From positions 1 through 64,000 of the forward strand of contig JAAHFP010000025.1 in NCBI GenBank assembly GCA_010672925.1: a stretch of DNA of 64,000 bases, written 5' to 3'. How positions within the stretch are numbered: the stretch's first letter is position 1; each line of letters starts with the position of its first letter. Position numbers and translations under genes: made by a program. Source of the stretch: Symploca sp. SIO1C2 (GTDB lineage: Bacteria > Cyanobacteriota > Cyanobacteriia > Cyanobacteriales > Coleofasciculaceae). The notes under the pieces were generated by a model that had not been told where the DNA came from, searched no databases, and was given only the letters and a program-made list of their open reading frames with translations. Below, piece after piece: positions 1-8,937 of the stretch.

Positions 1-1
1 A

Positions 2-1066
2 TATCAGACGTCTGTGCCTCCGCCACCACCACCACCACCGCCACCACCGCCACCACCACCACCACCACCGCCACCACCACCACCACCACCACCACCGCCA
101 CCGCCACCACCACCACCGCCACCACCGCCACCACCGCCACCACCGCCACCACCACCACCCAATACTCCGCCAAATCTTGTTGGTTTAAATATTCCTAGAA
201 TTAAAGAAGGGCAATCTGCTACAGCTTTTCTGTCTGCCACAGACCCCAACCCAGACGCGATCGCTTTTTTACTGAATGGCTCCGAGGTAGGCACAGATCC
301 TAGTACGGCAGGAACCCGTTCATTAACTACTAACCTAGGTTTATTTACCGATAATGGTGTTCATACCTATACAGCTCAAGCTAGGGACTCCCAAGGAGGA
401 TTAAGCAATACCGTTACCCAGAACTTAATTGTCGAAAATGTTGCACCAACCCTGAGTAGTTTGAGCCTCTCAAGTAATGTAATTTACGAAGGTCAATCTG
501 CTACAGCTTTCTTGTCTGCCACAGATCCGGGAGCAGATGCCATCAGTTTCTTCTTAAATGGTGAAAATGTTGGCACTGATGGGAGAATCTCAGGAACTCG
601 GACAGCTAGCAGAAATCTGGGTACTTTTGCAGATGAAGGTACTTTTACTTACACTGGTCAAGCCCAGGATAAAGACGGCGCTTTCAGTAATACTTCTACT
701 CAGCAACTAACAGTATTAAATGTTGCCCCCACCATTACCCAGCTTACTCAAGACTTGGTGGTTGGTGTTGATGAGATGTTTTATTTTTCTGCAGCTGCCA
801 CTGATCCAGGAATTTTAGACATTCTCACCTTTGAGTGGGATTTTGATATGGATGGCATATTCGATGACTTTACTGGTACAAGTGGACAGTTGTCTTTTGA
901 TAGACCAGGCACTTATGATGTAGCGTTGCGCGTCTCGGATGGTGATGGTGGTTTTGCTTTTGGTTCCTTTACCGTTAGCGCAGTACCTGAACCATCTTCA
1001 GTGCTTAGCCTCTTCGGTATTGGTGTTTTCGGTGTTGGTGCTTTCCTTAAAGGCAAACGTCGTTAA
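2..1066 (+). CDS. PEP-CTERM surface protein with polyproline tract (5' partial)
   Basis: The reading frame is open to the window edge, so the real start lies upstream; the first GTG at 14 is only an internal codon. After a run of 48 consecutive prolines (17-160) come two similar domains of roughly 95 residues that both contain EGQSATAFLSATDP, then a PKD-like domain with the pattern FEWDFDMDG and GTYDVALRVSDGDGG. The last 26 residues are a PEP-CTERM sorting signal: VPEPSS, a hydrophobic stretch and a terminal KGKRR. Proteins with this tail are exported, processed by an exosortase and held at the cell surface or in the extracellular matrix. The polyproline stretch may act as a stiff spacer (inference). 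What lies N-terminal of it cannot be seen. Confidence 0.85.
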   Translation, partial: YQTSVPPPPPPPPPPPPPPPPPPPPPPPPPPPPPPPPPPPPPPPPPPPPPPPPNTPPNLVGLNIPRIKEGQSATAFLSATDPNPDAIAFLLNGSEVGTDPSTAGTRSLTTNLGLFTDNGVHTYTAQARDSQGGLSNTVTQNLIVENVAPTLSSLSLSSNVIYEGQSATAFLSATDPGADAISFFLNGENVGTDGRISGTRTASRNLGTFADEGTFTYTGQAQDKDGAFSNTSTQQLTVLNVAPTITQLTQDLVVGVDEMFYFSAAATDPGILDILTFEWDFDMDGIFDDFTGTSGQLSFDRPGTYDVALRVSDGDGGFAFGSFTVSAVPEPSSVLSLFGIGVFGVGAFLKGKRR

Positions 1067-1658
1067 AGCGGAAAATGGGAATGGGGAATTGGATATTTCT
1101 TCCTCATCTCCCTTGCTTGGGGGGTTACAGATTTAGGACAAGATCCTGTAGGGGCGGGTTCACCAAGAACTAAGACAATCAACAAGTCAATATTCAAAAC
1201 CCGCCCCGGTTTCCCCAGAAATGATTGACACTCTTGAGCTTCACCTGTGCCCAGCTGATTGTTGAATTTTCAGGAAATATTCGACCTCTTGTCTCAATCC
1301 CAGGAGGGCGTAGCATCGGCGGAACAAAGCTTTGATTTTATGGGTAATCACCCCAGCGCCAATGCTACGCCCCTACAGCCAATTATCGACTTTTGCCAGA
1401 GGTCTATTTAAACGGTAGAAACAAAGAAATGGTCTTGGATTCCCTTTGTTGGTTGGGCTTGCCATTATTTTTTGGTACTATTATTTTACGACAGAAAAAG
1501 TGTGCCAAATATAGAGTCTCCTGCTAAAAAAAATATCCTATAGATCTATAAAATTAGGGTAGCTTCGGAGCAGAAATAATAAGGCAAGCAAGTGCTTTCC
1601 GGATAGCTAAAAGACTGTTGAGTATGATCAATCATAAGCTGTCCAATTTGGCTTTCGG
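1067..1658. other. Intergenic region with two inverted repeats
   Basis: No gene is supported here. A stem is formed by GGGCGGGTT near 1152-1160 and its complement near 1198-1206, downstream of the PEP-CTERM gene, so it could act in termination although no T-run follows. A second stem pairs GGGCGTAGCAT (1306-1316) with its exact complement (1362-1372). The 15-mer ATGCTACGCCCCTAC at 1362-1376 recurs at 29948-29962 and 33359-33373, so this is a small dispersed repeat. Confidence 0.6.
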
Positions 1659-4133
1659 ATGGTTGATTTTTCTCCTTATTTAAAATTTATTTGTACCACT
1701 CCTCGTTACCAGGAGACATTATCCCGTTACACAGCGACGGATGCAATTCATTTGAAGTTGGAAGCACAAACATTAGTGTGGAAAGAATTGGAGGGTAGGG
1801 AGACAGAGAAATCAAGGCAACAGGCTGAGCCATTTCCAGTATTAGAGGGATTGCGGAAATATGCGGCAAATCATGTGTTGCTGTCAGGGAAACCGGGTTC
1901 GGGAAAATCAACGACACTGAAGCGATTGTTGCGGGAAATGGCAGAAGTCGCCCAATTAAAAGTAGGGGCAAAGCATTTAGGCCATAATTTATCGACACAA
2001 CCCAAGTTTGTCTATCTAAATGCTTTGCCCTCCGAGGATTTACGGCAAAGAGAAGTGTGGGAAGATCTGAAAATTCCAGTGTTGGTACAGCTGAAATCGG
2101 AGCGCTCGATTGTGGAGACGATTCGTGCAGAATTTCGCCAAGGGCAGTTAGCGGTTAGTACTAAAGAAATCGATAACTGGCTGGTAGAGGGAAAACTTTT
2201 TCTACTGCTGGACGGAGTAAATGAAATTCCCTCGGAAAAGTTGCGGCGACAGTTGCAGCAGTTTCGGGAGGAGCATCCCCATATACCAATGATTTTCACC
2301 ACGCGGAATTTGGCAGTGGGAGGTGATTTTGGAATTGAGAAGAAGCTGGAAATGCTTCCTCTTACAGAAGCTCAAATGCGGGAATTTGTGGGTAAGTATT
2401 TGCCGGAGTATCGAGAGGTGTTGCTGGAGCAATTGCAGGATAGATTGCGGGAGGTTGCAGAAACTCCCCTATTGTTAAAGATGCTTTGTGAAGTATTTAA
2501 TCCCCAAACCCAGCAGATACCTCAAAGTAAGGGAGAGTTATTTCAGGCATTTGACGAAAAGTATAACCAGCATAAGCAATATCCCCCCGTTTCCGGAAAT
2601 TTTCGCCGGTTTAAGTCAGAGGTGTTGCAGCATCTGGCATTTGAAATGATTCGGGGGGATAGAGAGAAGCCCACGGAGGCGTGGTTAACAGTTTCCCATA
2701 GGAAAGCAGAGGGGATTTTAGAAGGATGGTTGGGTAAGCGTGGGGAAACTGATGCTGCAACAAAAGCGAAGGAATGGTTAGAGGATTTACTGGAACATCA
2801 TTTACTGCAAGTGGCGGCAGATTCCAGGGAGATTGAATTTCATCACCAGTTGTTTCAGGAATATTATGCAGCAAAAGCTTTATTGGTAATGCTTGAGAAA
2901 CATAAGTCGAAGAAGCATGAGTCGGATGTGATGAACGATGAGCAGTTGCAGCATTTCTTTTTGAATTATCTCAAATGGACGGAACCCATAGCACTGATGT
3001 TGGGGTTGCTGGAGAATGAGGAGCAGGCGTTTCGGGTGGTAAGATTGGCGCTGGATTTGGATTTGCAGTTAGGGGCAAGGTTGGCAGGGGAGGTGAAGCC
3101 GGAATTTCAGAAACAAACTGTGAGCTTAATAGAATCTGTTAAAGTTCCTAAGCAATGGAAGTTTTGGTTTGTTAGTCTCAAGGGTCTGGTTAGAATCCCT
3201 GAATGGTTACAGGTTAAGCTGTTGGGAATAACGCAATCAAATGCAGCAATTCCCCGATTGCATCAAGCCCTCCAAAATGAAGACTATAATGTGCGTGAAA
3301 ATGCAGTAGAAGCGTTAGTAAAGCTGGACTCACCCACAGTGACAGTGATTCCTGCATTGCTTCAAACTCTCCAAGATGAAGACTATAATGTGCGTATGAA
3401 GGCAGCAGAGGCGTTAATAAAACTGGATTCTCCCACAGCAATTCCTAGATTAATTCAAGCTTTCCAAGATAAAAACTCCTTTGTGCGTAAGAAGGCGGAA
3501 GAGGCGTTAATAAAACTGAACTCCCCCACAGCAATTGCCGGATTGTTTCAAGTCATCGAAGAGGGAGACTCCTTTATGCGTAGAAATGCAGTAGAGGTAT
3601 TAGGAAAGTTAGACTCACCCATAGTAATTCCTGGATTACTTCAAGCTCTCCAAGATGAAGACTCCTTGGTGTGCAATGAAGCGAAAGAGGCGTTAATAAA
3701 ACTGAACTCCCCCGCAGCAATTTCCGGATTACTTCCCTATCTGCCTAAAAGTACGGCAGAGGTATTAGGAAAACTGGGCTCTGAGCAAAACATTCCCAGA
3801 TTGCTCGCTGCCCTGGAAAATCAGGACTCCTTGGTGCGCATTAAGGCAGCAATGTCATTAGGGCAAATCAAACAAGACAAAGCCGCCCACACTTTGCCGA
3901 ATCTTCTTGCCCTCATTTCTACTGAATTAGGAGAAACAGTACTTGACGCAATTTCTAATATTCAACAAAACTGCCAATTTTACAACTACACAATTTTCCA
4001 CAAGCAGCTACCTCCAGTCGTTATCCCTCAGCCTCCAGAATCAAATGTATACAACATTCATAGCGACCGTGTCCAAATCATTGAAGAAAATAACGGTACT
4101 GTCATTGGTCAACAAAACCTCAAGACAGGGTGA
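1659..4133 (+). CDS. NACHT NTPase with C-terminal HEAT repeats and a terminal signalling-type motif
   Basis: An NLR-like STAND NTPase of 824 residues. The P-loop GKPGSGKSTT lies near residue 77 and a Walker B segment LFLLLDGVNEIP near residue 183, as in NACHT proteins. Residues about 527-746 hold six or more HEAT-type repeats with the recurring pattern AIPxLxQALQDED..VRxxAxEALxKLxSP, the likely sensor part. The last 25 residues carry VQIIEENNGTVIGQQ (4071-4115). Nearly the same motif opens the next gene (4254-4307). Bacterial STAND proteins of this type are mostly immune or cell-death switches. The N-terminal 60 residues match no effector domain that I recognise, so the effector may be the downstream gene. 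The ATG at 1659 has only a weak ribosome site. Confidence 0.85.
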   Translation: MVDFSPYLKFICTTPRYQETLSRYTATDAIHLKLEAQTLVWKELEGRETEKSRQQAEPFPVLEGLRKYAANHVLLSGKPGSGKSTTLKRLLREMAEVAQLKVGAKHLGHNLSTQPKFVYLNALPSEDLRQREVWEDLKIPVLVQLKSERSIVETIRAEFRQGQLAVSTKEIDNWLVEGKLFLLLDGVNEIPSEKLRRQLQQFREEHPHIPMIFTTRNLAVGGDFGIEKKLEMLPLTEAQMREFVGKYLPEYREVLLEQLQDRLREVAETPLLLKMLCEVFNPQTQQIPQSKGELFQAFDEKYNQHKQYPPVSGNFRRFKSEVLQHLAFEMIRGDREKPTEAWLTVSHRKAEGILEGWLGKRGETDAATKAKEWLEDLLEHHLLQVAADSREIEFHHQLFQEYYAAKALLVMLEKHKSKKHESDVMNDEQLQHFFLNYLKWTEPIALMLGLLENEEQAFRVVRLALDLDLQLGARLAGEVKPEFQKQTVSLIESVKVPKQWKFWFVSLKGLVRIPEWLQVKLLGITQSNAAIPRLHQALQNEDYNVRENAVEALVKLDSPTVTVIPALLQTLQDEDYNVRMKAAEALIKLDSPTAIPRLIQAFQDKNSFVRKKAEEALIKLNSPTAIAGLFQVIEEGDSFMRRNAVEVLGKLDSPIVIPGLLQALQDEDSLVCNEAKEALIKLNSPAAISGLLPYLPKSTAEVLGKLGSEQNIPRLLAALENQDSLVRIKAAMSLGQIKQDKAAHTLPNLLALISTELGETVLDAISNIQQNCQFYNYTIFHKQLPPVVIPQPPESNVYNIHSDRVQIIEENNGTVIGQQNLKTG

Positions 4134-4139
4134 AGGCGG

Positions 4140-4170
4140 GAGCCCCGATGTTTTTAAGAAGTCGGGGCTC
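4140..4170 (+). promoter_or_regulatory. Hairpin between NACHT gene and small partner gene
   Basis: GAGCCCCGA (4140-4148) and TCGGGGCTC (4162-4170) form a perfect 9-bp stem with a 13-nt loop. It begins 7 nt after the NACHT stop codon. No T-run follows, so it is more likely to be a partial terminator, a processing site or an mRNA stabiliser that sets the ratio of the two proteins than a full terminator. This role is inferred. Confidence 0.5.
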
Positions 4171-4217
4171 TGAACTCCGAAATATACCCAATACAAATTA
4201 CAATAACCAAAGGAATT

Positions 4218-4604
4218 ATGACTGAATTATCTAAGTACAAAATTACCACCGAATTTAATCAAATCATTGAACGAAATGATGGTAATGTCATTGGTAAACA
4301 AGTACAAGCTTCAAGCAAAAACCTCGATCAACTTGTGCTTGACTTCCAACAATTTATCAACAGCCTGCAACAGAAATACTCCCAGCTTACTGATGAAACC
4401 GCGATCGCTCAAATCATTGATGTAGAAGCAAAACTCATTAAAACCCAAGACAAACCACGCTGGCAAAACATCCTGAATCTCAAACGTCTCTGGAATGGTA
4501 GTAAAAAAGCAGCTACTAAAATAGGTGAACATTTTGTTGAAGAAAACCCTTGGGGCAAAGGTGCGATCGCATTTCTTGAAGGGGTGAGTGAAGATATAAA
4601 GTAA
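4218..4604 (+). CDS. Small partner protein sharing the NACHT tail motif
   Basis: A 128-residue protein 84 bp after the NACHT gene, same strand. Residues 14-29 read NQIIERNDGNVIGKQV, matching the NACHT C-terminal motif at 10 of about 14 aligned positions, and the DNA is also alike. The rest is predicted mostly helical: a heptad-like stretch (residues 35-70), then a C-terminal segment ending FLEGVSEDIK. That ending resembles FIMGAIEDFQEK at the end of the small protein at 51391-51762, so both small proteins may share one fold. No catalytic motif is visible. I infer an adaptor or effector recruited to the NACHT protein by motif-motif contact. ATG at 4218 is preceded by AAAGGAA. Confidence 0.7.
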   Translation: MTELSKYKITTEFNQIIERNDGNVIGKQVQASSKNLDQLVLDFQQFINSLQQKYSQLTDETAIAQIIDVEAKLIKTQDKPRWQNILNLKRLWNGSKKAATKIGEHFVEENPWGKGAIAFLEGVSEDIK

Positions 4605-4701
4605 AGGAAGATAATTTATTAAGTGATTGTATTCGCAACATGGTGCGTTACGCTGCGCTAACACACCCTACGATAGGTACATTTTTTCGGAGTCAATCAC
4701 C

Positions 4702-5253
4702 TTAAAACTCCGGTGACCACAAGTCGGAAACTGCTATCTCAAAACCGGGAAGCAAATCGGGAATACTCAGAACATCACCATCACCTAAAACTACCACTTC
4801 TTCACCAGGACGGTAAATTTCAACCCTGTGCTTTTCTGGATTAATCAGAATACCTACTTTTGTTCCCTGGGATAGAAAACTTTGAATCTTTTTTCTGAGA
4901 TTTAAAAGTGAATCTGTGGGAGACTTAACCTCCACCATCAAATCAGGAGCGAGTTCGGCAAAAGAACGGGTAGTGCGTCGCATCCTTTCTGCTAGTACAA
5001 ATGAAACATCAGGTGCTCTGACATCTGAATTGGGAAGTTCAAAACCGGCACTTGAACCCGTTACTCTTCCTAACTTACGGGGTTTTACCCAGTTACGCAA
5101 TTGTGCTGCTACTTCCGTTGCTACTTCATCTGATTCGTACCCTGATGGACTCATAATAGTAATATTTCCGTCAACTAGCTCCATGTGATAGTCAGGATGC
5201 TCTGCTTGGAATTTCTCTAGGTCTTTGCTTGTCAGTTTTGTCAGAGTTGCCAT
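4702..5253 (-). CDS. Uma2 family endonuclease
   Basis: 183 residues, the usual length for Uma2 (DUF820) proteins, which have a PD-(D/E)XK-like fold and are greatly expanded in cyanobacteria. Visible family features: HMELVDGNI near the N-terminus, the acidic residue in RAPDVSFV (about residue 79) and the EVK of LMVEVKSPTDS (about residue 108), which together resemble the metal-binding D...ExK set. It is transcribed towards the small NACHT partner gene and away from a second Uma2 gene at 5393. The biological role of the family is not known; many copies are thought to be selfish or mobile-element related. Confidence 0.85.
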   Translation of the reverse strand: MATLTKLTSKDLEKFQAEHPDYHMELVDGNITIMSPSGYESDEVATEVAAQLRNWVKPRKLGRVTGSSAGFELPNSDVRAPDVSFVLAERMRRTTRSFAELAPDLMVEVKSPTDSLLNLRKKIQSFLSQGTKVGILINPEKHRVEIYRPGEEVVVLGDGDVLSIPDLLPGFEIAVSDLWSPEF

Positions 5254-5392
5254 TTTATTCTTCCTCTAACTTACATTATCATTATGTTAATTTTAATGCT
5301 TGATATGATTTTAAGTAATAATAGTATTTTAGCAAAATTCAAGCCATAATATCACCCTGACTGACTTGATCATTATTGAATTGAGGTGAGTA

Positions 5393-6043
5393 ATGCTTTT
5401 AGAACTGAGACGGTTAACAGTGCCACCGGGACAACGGGTTTTATTGGAAGAAGTTAATTGGCATGAATTTGAAATAATTTTGGAGGAGTTAGGGGAACAT
5501 CGAGCTGCACGGGTTGCTTATGACAAGGGAATTTTGGAGATTATGACCCCATTACCAGAGCATGAAAGTGGTAAAGTTTTCATCGGCGATTTTGTTAAAG
5601 CTATCCTTGAAGAGCTAGATATTGAATTTTTGAGTCTAGGCTCAACAACTTTTAAAAATCAAGCTATGCTTCAAGGAATCGAACCAGATGACTGTTTTTA
5701 TATCGAAAATGAAGCCGCTGTTCGTGGAAAAGACCGCTTGGATTTAACCATCGATCCACCACCAGATTTAGCGTTGGAAATTGATATCACTTCTCGCACT
5801 CATCCTAATATCTACGCAGCTTTAGGTGTTCCGGAACTATGGCGATTTGAGAAAGGAGAGCTACAAATCAATATTTTGCAGTCTGATGGCAAATATGCCA
5901 GCAGGGAACGCAGTGGTATTTTTCCCAATTTACTTCTCATCGAAAACTTACCAAAATACATCCAGACAAGTAAAGCAATCGGTCGAAATAAAACTATGAA
6001 AATATTTCGGCAATGGATAAGAGATTCCGTGGTTGGAAATTAG
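5393..6043 (+). CDS. Uma2 family endonuclease
   Basis: 216 residues, divergent from the preceding Uma2 gene with 139 bp between the starts. The N-terminal part (EFEIILEELGEHRAARVAYD, GILEIMTPLPEHE) and the core DLALEIDITSRTH with ALGVPELWRFEKG are typical of the longer Uma2 subgroup. In place of ExK the core has EID, a common variant in this subgroup. A GAGGTGAG ribosome site sits 4-11 nt before ATG 5393. The last 20 residues are basic and not typical of the domain. Confidence 0.82.
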   Translation: MLLELRRLTVPPGQRVLLEEVNWHEFEIILEELGEHRAARVAYDKGILEIMTPLPEHESGKVFIGDFVKAILEELDIEFLSLGSTTFKNQAMLQGIEPDDCFYIENEAAVRGKDRLDLTIDPPPDLALEIDITSRTHPNIYAALGVPELWRFEKGELQINILQSDGKYASRERSGIFPNLLLIENLPKYIQTSKAIGRNKTMKIFRQWIRDSVVGN

Positions 6044-6513
6044 GAGCAGAAGTAAGACAGGATTCTATGGATGCGTTGGCTTGATGTCCAGCCTGCCGTT
6101 ATGAGACTATAACTGTCAGTTTTAGGGGCACAAGCCGCGATCGCTTCTACAGGACTTTATGGACATCCAGATACTGAGCTCGAATATGTTTAGAGAGTTG
6201 AGCATGTTTGTGTAAGACTTTTTCTAGGGTTGTGCAGTATTGCTCTACATCGATCCATTGCTCAAGAACCTCCGTAAAAGGATTAAACACAATCAGGCGA
6301 ATCTCTTCATCATCCGAATTAAAAATTAAGAATTAATAACTGATAATGGTAGTATTTTACCTCGTCCTATTGGCGGGTTCTTGGGCTTTGGGAGGATAGG
6401 TATTGAATGGAGAATGGAGAATTTCCTGTTGTTTGTACTGTTAAGCGCTCATTATTCATTACTTCTCAGAATGGTACATCCTCATCTGGTGATGCCGACT
6501 GCTGAGGAGCAAC
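6044..6513. other. Intergenic region, mostly degraded sequence
   Basis: Apart from the minus-strand relic at 6147-6332 and one HIP1-like site near 6137, I see no gene, strong hairpin or tandem array here. The region separates the convergent end of dnaX from the Uma2 gene. Confidence 0.4.
6147..6332 (-). pseudogene. ORF relic without start codon
   Basis: On the minus strand an uninterrupted frame of about 57 codons ends at the TAG complement at 6147-6149. It encodes sequence such as EEIRLIVFNPFTEVLEQW and LEKVLHKHAQLSKHIR, with protein-like composition. There is no in-frame ATG, GTG or TTG start of use, and a stop codon lies just upstream. It is probably the 3' remnant of a decayed gene; I do not recognise the family. 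Confidence 0.35.
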
Positions 6514-8634
6514 CTAGGTTACTTCAGGAAATTGGGGTTGCTCGGAAACTACAGATTGAGGCTGGTTATTATCATGGGCTAGCTCTATAATTTCTCCCTC
6601 AAAAAATTGCTTGAGCTCCTCCATTGCTTTATCAACATATTCTGTATCCCACTCTAGTTCCTGGCTTGGCGTTAATTCTTTAGCAGGAGAATCAACCAGT
6701 GACGAAACTTTGGTCTCCAACTTAGGGTCTGTTTTTAAACCTTCGGAGGAAGTTAGTGTAGCGGTAGCAACGTCAGGAGCATCAGCCTTGGGATTATTAT
6801 TTACTTTGGGTGTCTCAAATGGTACTGTTTTTGTTGCTGTAGATCCTGAGGAATTAGCTACTTGGGTCACCTGAGCTTGAGGCTCTGACTCTAGAAATTT
6901 ATTGGAATCTCTTGGTGGTGTAATCGAAGAATTGTTGCTAGACTTTCGAGTTTTAGTTAGTAGTTTAACCTTGACCTGAGATTTGTATGCAGCGTTAAAA
7001 GCAGCTTCAATAGTAGGTAATTGGTTTTGGGCTAACTTCAGTAAAGGCTGGGAACTAACACCAACACAAGCGACTGTTCCTTCAAAACTTAATAGATAAC
7101 AGTGCTGATGCAATAAGGCTTTAATTGCAGGGAGTCGAAGCTGTACAATTACCTGTTGCCATAGTTCCTCAAGAATAGTTGAGTTAGGATTAATAGTCTT
7201 TTCCGTTACAGCATTTTCGGTGTTAGCAGAAGCAGTAACAGTTGGTTCTGAGGGAGATTTGTTGGATGTTGGAGCTACTGGAGGTGAATCGGCAACAGAA
7301 GCAATACCATTAGTAGAAGGCTTAATCTCTGGAGTAGATTGCTGTTGTCGTCGATTTGGTTGCGATGGTTGAGGGGAAACAGAGTGAGTTGCTTCCTGGG
7401 GGTGAGGGAATTTGCGGGTCGCATTTCGATTCTCCCCGTCTCCCCGTCTCCCTGTCCCCGCGTCTCCCCGTCCCCGTGTCCCCGCGTCTCTTTTCAAATC
7501 AGAAGCCTGAGTTTGAGGTTTGCCAGTAAATAATTCCTGGCTATTGGCTGAAGGCAACAAGCCAAGTAGGGTAATTTCTAACCACAGACGTGGCTGGGTA
7601 GTATTTTTAATTTGAGCTTCACTGTTTTTCAGGTGTTGTTGACTTTGTAAGATACTAGGAACTTCTTGCGTTTGGCTCAACTCACGCAACTGATTCCAGG
7701 TTGGGGAAGTAACTGCTACTAGTTCCCTACGACTAGGAGCAGTTTTAGCAATGAGCAAGTCTCGGTAGAAACCAGCAAGATTTTGGAGAACTACTAAGGG
7801 CTCTCTGCCTTTATCCATCAAGTGGCGGCATTGTTCCAGTACAGCCTCAGAGTTGTCATTAGCGATCGCTTTAGCAAGTACCATCAAATCTTTTTCCGGT
7901 ACTGCTCCCACTAAATCCCAAACTGCCTCTACTGTAACTTGTCCAGTAATCAAACTGAGCTGGTCTAACAGACTTTCAGCATCTCGGAGTCCCCCTTGAG
8001 CCACTTGTGCGACTAAAGTTATTGCCTCGGCTGTAATATCAATATTTTCTTGAGAGGCGATTGCTTTGAGATGAGTTACCATTCCCTCCAAAGGAATACG
8101 ACGAAAGTCAAACCTTTGGCAGCGAGAGATAATGGTGGGCAGTACCCGCTGGGGGTCAGTTGTTGCTAAAACAAAAACTACCCGCTTTGGTGGTTCTTCC
8201 AGGGTTTTCAGCAAGGCATTAAAAGCTGCCGTACTGAGCATGTGAACTTCATCAATAATGTAAACCTTATAGCGGCAGCGAGCAGGGGCAAATTGGGCTT
8301 TTTCAATAATTTCCCGAATGTTATCAACACCGGTGTTACTCGCAGCGTCAATTTCCGTCACATCTAGGGCATAACCACCAGCAATTTCCTGACAGGCTTC
8401 ACATAACCCACAAGGCTTTGGGGTTGGTTGCTCACTGTCCAAACAATTGAGGGATTTTGCCAGAATCCGCGCAGAAGAGGTTTTTCCTGTACCTCTAGGA
8501 CCAGTGAACAAATAGGCAGGAGCGATCCTTTGAGTAACAATGGCATTGGTGAGGGTTTTTGCGATCGCCTCTTGCCCCACCAAATCCTTAAAGGTTTGGG
8601 GGCGATATTTGTGATGTAGGGGTTCGTAACTCAC
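6514..8634 (-). CDS. dnaX: DNA polymerase III gamma/tau subunit
   Basis: Clamp-loader ATPase. YEPLHHKYRPQTF at the N-terminus, Walker A GPRGTGKTSSARILAK (residue ~43), a zinc module (C...CGLCEAC), Walker B VYIIDEVHML, and sensor SRCQRFDF are all present. The C-terminal half is long, as in tau. I choose GTG at 8634, which gives the family N-terminus and has GGAG upstream; the longer reading would need a TTG at 8658. Residues about 380-402 (7431-7496) are a low-complexity Arg/Gly/Asp stretch encoded by a GTCCCCGCGTCTCC-type tandem repeat like those found between genes in this window, so a repeat seems to have entered the hinge between the ATPase and tau parts without breaking the frame. Confidence 0.95.
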   Translation of the reverse strand: MSYEPLHHKYRPQTFKDLVGQEAIAKTLTNAIVTQRIAPAYLFTGPRGTGKTSSARILAKSLNCLDSEQPTPKPCGLCEACQEIAGGYALDVTEIDAASNTGVDNIREIIEKAQFAPARCRYKVYIIDEVHMLSTAAFNALLKTLEEPPKRVVFVLATTDPQRVLPTIISRCQRFDFRRIPLEGMVTHLKAIASQENIDITAEAITLVAQVAQGGLRDAESLLDQLSLITGQVTVEAVWDLVGAVPEKDLMVLAKAIANDNSEAVLEQCRHLMDKGREPLVVLQNLAGFYRDLLIAKTAPSRRELVAVTSPTWNQLRELSQTQEVPSILQSQQHLKNSEAQIKNTTQPRLWLEITLLGLLPSANSQELFTGKPQTQASDLKRDAGTRGRGDAGTGRRGDGENRNATRKFPHPQEATHSVSPQPSQPNRRQQQSTPEIKPSTNGIASVADSPPVAPTSNKSPSEPTVTASANTENAVTEKTINPNSTILEELWQQVIVQLRLPAIKALLHQHCYLLSFEGTVACVGVSSQPLLKLAQNQLPTIEAAFNAAYKSQVKVKLLTKTRKSSNNSSITPPRDSNKFLESEPQAQVTQVANSSGSTATKTVPFETPKVNNNPKADAPDVATATLTSSEGLKTDPKLETKVSSLVDSPAKELTPSQELEWDTEYVDKAMEELKQFFEGEIIELAHDNNQPQSVVSEQPQFPEVT

Positions 8635-8726
8635 TATGCTCCGGGTGAGAGGACTCAAAACTGGGGTTGGTTGTATGATTAATGATCAGTGACATCAGTA
8701 CATATGATCTTATCAAACGGTCATAG

Positions 8727-8926
8727 AAAATGGAGAATGGAGAATGGAGAATGGAGAATTGAGAATTGAGAATTGAGAATTGAGAATTGGCGAGTGTCAA
8801 TATCTCCCTTGTCTACCTTCTGCCTTCTGCCTCCTGCCTTCTGCCTTCTGCCTCCTGCCTTCTGCCTCCTGCCTTCTGCCTCCTGCCTCCTGCCTCCTGC
8901 CTCCTGCCTTCTGCCACCTGCCTTTT
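8727..8926. repeat. Two abutting heptanucleotide STRR arrays
   Basis: 8727-8791 holds tandem GGAGAAT and GAGAATT heptamers. 8815-8926 holds about 16 heptamers of the CTTCTGC/CTCCTGC type. Similar short tandemly repeated repetitive sequences are scattered between genes in the whole window. The second array runs open upstream of rnhA in frame, which gives a false N-terminal extension. Confidence 0.85.
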
Positions 8927-8937
8927 TAAAAGAAAAC

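Noticed and set aside
4-294. Minus-strand frame with a polyglycine stretch
   Set aside because: It is the complement of the polyproline tract of the PEP-CTERM gene and has no independent support.
8773-8937. N-terminal extension of RNase HI
   Set aside because: It translates a heptamer array into repeated Cys-Leu-Leu-Pro residues; the family start is the ATG at 8938.
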